DNA of 64,000 bases, taken from UBA12481 sp012523435 (GTDB lineage: Bacteria > Bacteroidota > Bacteroidia > Bacteroidales > UBA12481). The first letter of the stretch is position 1. Each line of letters begins with the position of its first letter. Location of the stretch: contig JAQUCP010000005.1 in assembly GCA_028686135.1 (NCBI GenBank), positions 1-64,000 on the forward strand, written 5' to 3'. The notes beneath the pieces were generated by a model, which worked only from the letters and a program-made list of their open reading frames with translations, had not been told where the DNA came from and did not search any database. The position numbers were made by a program, and so were the translations under genes. This document shows positions 60,297 through 64,000 of this stretch, piece by piece.

Positions 60297-62009
60297 ATGG
60301 CTAATTTCTATCGAGATAACGGGGATCTGAAGTTTCAGCTGACCCATCCGTTAATGAAAAAGATTGTCGAACTCAAGGAGAAAGGCTATGCCGATTGCGA
60401 TGAGTTCGATTATGCTCCAAGAGATTTTGAAGATGCACAGGATACGTATGATCAGGTGCTGGAGATTGTGGGTGATATCTGTGAAAGCACCATAGCTCCG
60501 AATGCCGAATCCATTGATCAAGAGGGCCCTGATTTGGTTGAGGGCCGGGTGAAATATGCCCGTGGAACCAGTGAGAACCTGGAGGTTCTGACACAGGCCG
60601 GACTGATGGGAATGTCGCTTCCTAGGGAGTTTGGAGGGCTTAATTTTCCGGTTACCCCTTACGTCATGGCCGCGGAGATGGTTTCTCGCGCTGATGCTGC
60701 GTTTGCCAATATCTGGGGATTGCAGGACTGTGCCGAGACGATCCATGAATTTGCTGGGGAGGAGCTCAAAAAAGAGTATCTCCCTCGTTTTCAATACGGT
60801 ACAACAGCTGCGATGGACCTAACCGAGCCGGATGCCGGATCTGATCTTCAAGCAGTTCAGTTGAAAGCCCATTATGATGAGGATCGGGGGACTTGGTTGC
60901 TCAATGGGGTTAAGCGCTTCATAACCAATGGAGATGCTGATGTTTCTCTAGTCTTGGCACGATCCGAAGAGGGTACCAGTGATGGTCGCGGGTTATCCCT
61001 GTTTGTCCACGACCGAGAAAAAGGTGGTTTGATTGTCCGGAGAATAGAAAATAAAATGGGCATCAAGGGTTCGCCGACCTGTGAATTGGTTTTTCGTGAT
61101 GCTCCGGCCGAATTGGTTGGTGATCGGCGGATGGGGTTGATAAAATATGTTATGGCGCTGATGAACTCTGCTCGATTGGGTATTGGAGCACAGTCGGTTG
61201 GGATAGCAGAGGCTGCTTATCGCGAAGCACTTAAATATGCTCACGAGCGCGAACAGTTTGGTAAACCGATAATCCAATTTCCGGCAGTTTACGAGATGCT
61301 GACCATGATGCGGGTTAAGCTTCAGGCTAGCAGGACTTTGCTATACGAGACTGCCCGTTATGTTGATGTATATAAAGCCTATAATTTTATCGCCGAAGAC
61401 CGGAAATTGGAGAAGGAGGAGCGGGAAGAGCTGAAATATTACCAGCGGCTGGCCGACGTGTTTACGCCGCTGCTCAAACTGTTATCCAGCGAATATTGCA
61501 ATCAGATTGCCTACGATGCCATCCAGGTTCATGGAGGCACCGGTTTTATGAAAGATTTCCCGGTTGAGCGAATATACCGTGATGCTCGGATTACTACTAT
61601 CTACGAGGGAACCAGCCAGTTACAGGTTGTTGCTGCCATTCGCGGCGTGACTACTGGCCTGTTCCTTTCCAGGATCCGGGAATTTGAAACCATGCGGGTA
61701 AGTGCGGATCAGGAGGAGATCAGGAAGAGGTTGATCGAGATGACTGCTGAATATGAGTTGGCCATCAAAAAGGCTCAGAAGAGTGATGATAGCGGGTATT
61801 TTGATTTTCATGCCCGTCGGCTGGTTGAGATGGCTGGTCATATTATTGTGGGCTACCTGTTGATGGTTGATGCAGAGAGAGATAACACGTACAAGGATTC
61901 AGCCAGGATATGGGTTCAGCGTGCTCAGGCCTGGAATCGTGAGCGGATGTTGCTCATTCATCAGTTCGAACCCAATGACCTTGCCCCCTATAAGATTGAG
62001 ATTGGTTGA
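60297..62009 (+). CDS. Acyl-CoA dehydrogenase with C-terminal extension
   Basis: A 570-residue acyl-CoA dehydrogenase, longer than the classical 380 residues. The central domain has MDLTEPDAGSDLQAVQL, the FAD segment INTRIKGSP-like (MGIKGSPTCELVF), and the catalytic Glu in IYEGTSQLQVVAAIRGV. A helical C-terminal extension of about 130 residues is present, as in many Bacteroidota homologues. It passes electrons to EtfAB. The chain-length preference is unknown. The ATG at 60297 is preferred to the TTG at 60291. Confidence 0.9.
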   Translation: MANFYRDNGDLKFQLTHPLMKKIVELKEKGYADCDEFDYAPRDFEDAQDTYDQVLEIVGDICESTIAPNAESIDQEGPDLVEGRVKYARGTSENLEVLTQAGLMGMSLPREFGGLNFPVTPYVMAAEMVSRADAAFANIWGLQDCAETIHEFAGEELKKEYLPRFQYGTTAAMDLTEPDAGSDLQAVQLKAHYDEDRGTWLLNGVKRFITNGDADVSLVLARSEEGTSDGRGLSLFVHDREKGGLIVRRIENKMGIKGSPTCELVFRDAPAELVGDRRMGLIKYVMALMNSARLGIGAQSVGIAEAAYREALKYAHEREQFGKPIIQFPAVYEMLTMMRVKLQASRTLLYETARYVDVYKAYNFIAEDRKLEKEEREELKYYQRLADVFTPLLKLLSSEYCNQIAYDAIQVHGGTGFMKDFPVERIYRDARITTIYEGTSQLQVVAAIRGVTTGLFLSRIREFETMRVSADQEEIRKRLIEMTAEYELAIKKAQKSDDSGYFDFHARRLVEMAGHIIVGYLLMVDAERDNTYKDSARIWVQRAQAWNRERMLLIHQFEPNDLAPYKIEIG

Positions 62010-62019
62010 ACCATGATAC

Positions 62020-62811
62020 ATGAGCTATAGCATTGGTTTTATCGGTGCTGGAAAAGTTGCTACGCTGTTAGCTCCCGCTTTTCAGTTGGCAGGTCACCGG
62101 ATCGATCAGGTGATAAGCCGGTCTGCTATTTCCGCCGAAAGATTGGGCCACCAGCTCCACTGTCGAAACTCTAACCAGATTGCTGACCTGGATCTGGAGT
62201 TAGAGATTCTGTTTCTTACTGTGCCGGATGAAGCTCTGCCTGAGCTGATTCATGACATCAGCCATTTTCGTGGTTTGGTGATTCACACCAGCGGATCCTT
62301 CTCTCCGGCGCATTTTGCCTGCCAGAAGTATCCGTATGGCTATCTTTATCCACTTCAAACGTTTACCATTGGCCGGCAGGTCAATCTGAGCGAAATTCCG
62401 GTGTTTATTGAGGGATCAGACCCGGCATCGGAAGGAATCATCAGGCAGCTGGCTATGTGTCTGACTGATAAGGTTTTTAAGATATCGCCAGAAGAGAAAT
62501 TGCGACTGCATTTGGCAGCGGTTTGGGCCTGTAATTTTACGAATCACCTGCTGGCAATAGCGCTGAAGTTGATGGATGAGAAAGGTTTGCCGCGAGAATG
62601 GTTATATCCGGTAATCCGGGAAACCTTTGAAAAAGCGCTTGCCCTTTCACCCGAGAGATCTCAAACAGGACCTGCTGTAAGGCAGGACGAAACCACCATC
62701 AGAAGTCAACTACAACAATTATCTTCCAAGCCGGAATGGTTCGACTTGTACAGGCTTTTAAATCAATCGATTATAAGTATTGTTAAATCTAATAGTGCCG
62801 GGGAGTTATGA
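62020..62811 (+). CDS. DUF2520 Rossmann-fold protein
   Basis: A 263-residue protein: an N-terminal Rossmann domain (IGFIGAGKVATLLAPAFQLAG) and a C-terminal helical DUF2520 domain (LAAVWACNFTNHLLAIALKLM). It resembles ketopantoate or pyrroline-5-carboxylate reductases in fold, but its substrate is unknown. It overlaps the KdsC-like gene by four bases. Confidence 0.85.
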   Translation: MSYSIGFIGAGKVATLLAPAFQLAGHRIDQVISRSAISAERLGHQLHCRNSNQIADLDLELEILFLTVPDEALPELIHDISHFRGLVIHTSGSFSPAHFACQKYPYGYLYPLQTFTIGRQVNLSEIPVFIEGSDPASEGIIRQLAMCLTDKVFKISPEEKLRLHLAAVWACNFTNHLLAIALKLMDEKGLPREWLYPVIRETFEKALALSPERSQTGPAVRQDETTIRSQLQQLSSKPEWFDLYRLLNQSIISIVKSNSAGEL

Positions 62812-63317
62812 ATTATTTCAAAGAAGAGCTGCGCCGCATTCGGGCTTTTGTTTTCGATGTTGATGGGGTTATTTCACCGAATGAGGTGGTTTTGCACCCT
62901 TCGGGTGATATGATGAGGAAGGTTAGCACCCGTGATGGTTTTGCGATTCAGATGGCTTTAAAGAAAGGTTTTAAGGTTGCTATTATCACCGGAGCGCGTT
63001 CTGAGTCGATCCGGAAACGCTTTTCCGATTTGGGTGTCTCATCGGTTTATCTGGCTTCTGTTGATAAAGTGGCTGATTTGAAGGATTTTATGGACAAGGA
63101 GTCGGTTTTGCCTGATCAGATTTTGTATATGGGTGATGATTTGCCCGATTATGAAGTCATGAAGATGGTTGGAATACCAGCCTGTCCGAATGATGCAGTG
63201 CCTGATATTCAGGCGATTTCTCAATATATTTCTAATCTATCCGGTGGGGCTGGGTGTGTTCGGGACATCATTGAACAGGTGTTACGGGCGCAGGGGTACT
63301 GGCCTCTTTTGGGATAA
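62808..63317 (+). CDS. kdsC: HAD phosphatase, KdsC-like
   Basis: A 169-residue HAD hydrolase without a cap domain: FDVDGVISPNEV (nucleophile Asp), TRDGFAIQMALKKGFKVAIITG, and YMGDDLPDYEVMKMVG. This is the 3-deoxy-manno-octulosonate 8-phosphate phosphatase family of lipopolysaccharide synthesis. No other kds gene is in the window, so the assignment to KDO is by family. Confidence 0.85.
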   Translation: MNYFKEELRRIRAFVFDVDGVISPNEVVLHPSGDMMRKVSTRDGFAIQMALKKGFKVAIITGARSESIRKRFSDLGVSSVYLASVDKVADLKDFMDKESVLPDQILYMGDDLPDYEVMKMVGIPACPNDAVPDIQAISQYISNLSGGAGCVRDIIEQVLRAQGYWPLLG

Positions 63318-63328
63318 TTGTTTAGACC

Positions 63329-63934
63329 ATGCAGAATTTTCTGAATCATTTAGCTCACTACAGGATCTGGTTAGCTTCGCGTTCGCCGCGCCGGCAGCAG
63401 CTTTTGAAGGATATGCACATTCCGTATCAGGTTTGGCTCAAGGAGGAGGCTGACGAGCGGTATCCTACCGGGATGACACCAATGGATGTGGCACAATTTT
63501 TAGCCAGGCAGAAGGCGCAACCTTTTCTTGCGGAGCTGTCTGAGGAAGATCTGTTAATTACGGCTGATACGATTGTGGTTTTGGATGATACGATCCTGGG
63601 TAAGCCGGTTGATCGCGAAGATGCGATACGGATTCTTTCGGCTTTGGCCGGACACACCCATGAGGTGATCACGGGGGTTGGTTTGTGGAGTAGGGAGCGG
63701 GAAGCGATTTTCCATGCCCGGACCCAGGTAAGTTTTGATGATCTATCTTTCAGTGAGATAGAAGAATACGTGGATGTTTGTCAGCCTTTTGACAAGGCTG
63801 GAGCTTATGGTATTCAGGAATGGATAGGGTTTGTGGGGATTCAGCGAATTGAGGGCTCTTTTTATAATGTTATGGGTTTACCCATTCATCTTTTGTACCG
63901 GGAGTTGCAAAAATTTACCAACTTTAAGGCATAA
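63329..63934 (+). CDS. maf: Maf-like nucleotide pyrophosphatase
   Basis: A 201-residue Maf protein: LASRSPRRQQLLKDM, the ADTIVVLDDTILGKPVDREDA substrate region and DVCQPFDKAGAYGIQEW with the catalytic residues. It hydrolyses dTTP, UTP or modified nucleotides to monophosphates. It lies 11 bases after the KdsC-like gene. Confidence 0.92.
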   Translation: MQNFLNHLAHYRIWLASRSPRRQQLLKDMHIPYQVWLKEEADERYPTGMTPMDVAQFLARQKAQPFLAELSEEDLLITADTIVVLDDTILGKPVDREDAIRILSALAGHTHEVITGVGLWSREREAIFHARTQVSFDDLSFSEIEEYVDVCQPFDKAGAYGIQEWIGFVGIQRIEGSFYNVMGLPIHLLYRELQKFTNFKA

Positions 63935-63945
63935 AACGTTTTATT

Positions 63946-64000
63946 ATGAATCAATTGAAAAAGACACTTACCTTGTTATTACTCCTGGTTTTGGCTACTG
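63946..64000 (+). CDS. Start of an exported protein, truncated by the window end
   Basis: The first 18 codons read MNQLKKTLTLLLLLVLAT, a basic n-region and hydrophobic core of a signal peptide. Nothing can be said about the function. Confidence 0.5.
   Translation, partial: MNQLKKTLTLLLLLVLAT

Noticed and set aside
63413..63421. GATATGCAC, part of a further copy of the operator half-site
   Set aside because: It is inside the maf coding sequence, lacks the CG edge and has no second arm at the right spacing.

Overview
The window looks like a chromosomal segment of a Bacteroidota species, probably an anaerobic or fermentative member of the Bacteroidales or a relative. The evidence is: promoter-like TTTG/TANNTTTG elements in place of -35/-10 boxes, a TonB receptor with an N-terminal carboxypeptidase-regulatory-like domain, PorT beside MenG, a protein with a type IX secretion C-terminal domain, a TamL-type lipoprotein, and the order rpsU-xerC-hpf-tRNAs-tuf-tRNA-Trp-secE-nusG-rplKAJL-rpoBC. 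No insertion sequence, prophage, CRISPR array or rRNA gene was seen.

Layout. 1-4371 (minus strand): an ECF sigma factor, anti-sigma factor and adhesin-like module, preceded by a ThiS/MoaD-like carrier, a lipoprotein and a DUF364 protein. 4552-15242 (plus): an aldehyde:ferredoxin oxidoreductase-family tungsten enzyme, a MATE transporter, a WtpA-type tungstate/molybdate-binding protein, then a run of TonB receptor, two-domain lipoprotein, permease, ATPase, PpnP and ModE-like regulator. 15315-22659: an RND-adaptor-RND efflux cluster. 22713-25218 (minus): a compact operon with two small Cys-containing secreted proteins, a membrane-anchored thioredoxin-like protein and a six-bladed propeller lipoprotein. 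25362-28326: moeA-moaA-moaC-mog molybdenum cofactor genes. 28333-43355: mixed metabolic, envelope and transport genes, including two Omp85-family proteins, PorT, fructose-bisphosphate aldolase and two sodium symporters. 43434-58294: the core translation/transcription block with five tRNAs. 58361-64000: etfBA-acyl-CoA dehydrogenase, a DUF2520 protein, a KdsC-like phosphatase, Maf and the first codons of an exported protein.

The most interesting part is the metal-oxyanion theme. A perfect 12-bp inverted repeat (9229-9258) has the arm-spacer-arm layout of a ModE operator and encloses the -7 promoter element of the TonB receptor operon, which itself ends with a modE-like gene. A related site (4447-4470) with one perfect 9-bp half lies upstream of the tungsten enzyme promoter. 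Together these suggest a self-regulated route for tungstate or molybdate from the outer membrane (TonB receptor and lipoprotein) through WtpABC to pterin-cofactor synthesis and the AOR-family enzyme. The TonB-dependent step and the lipoprotein's role are inferred from context, not shown.
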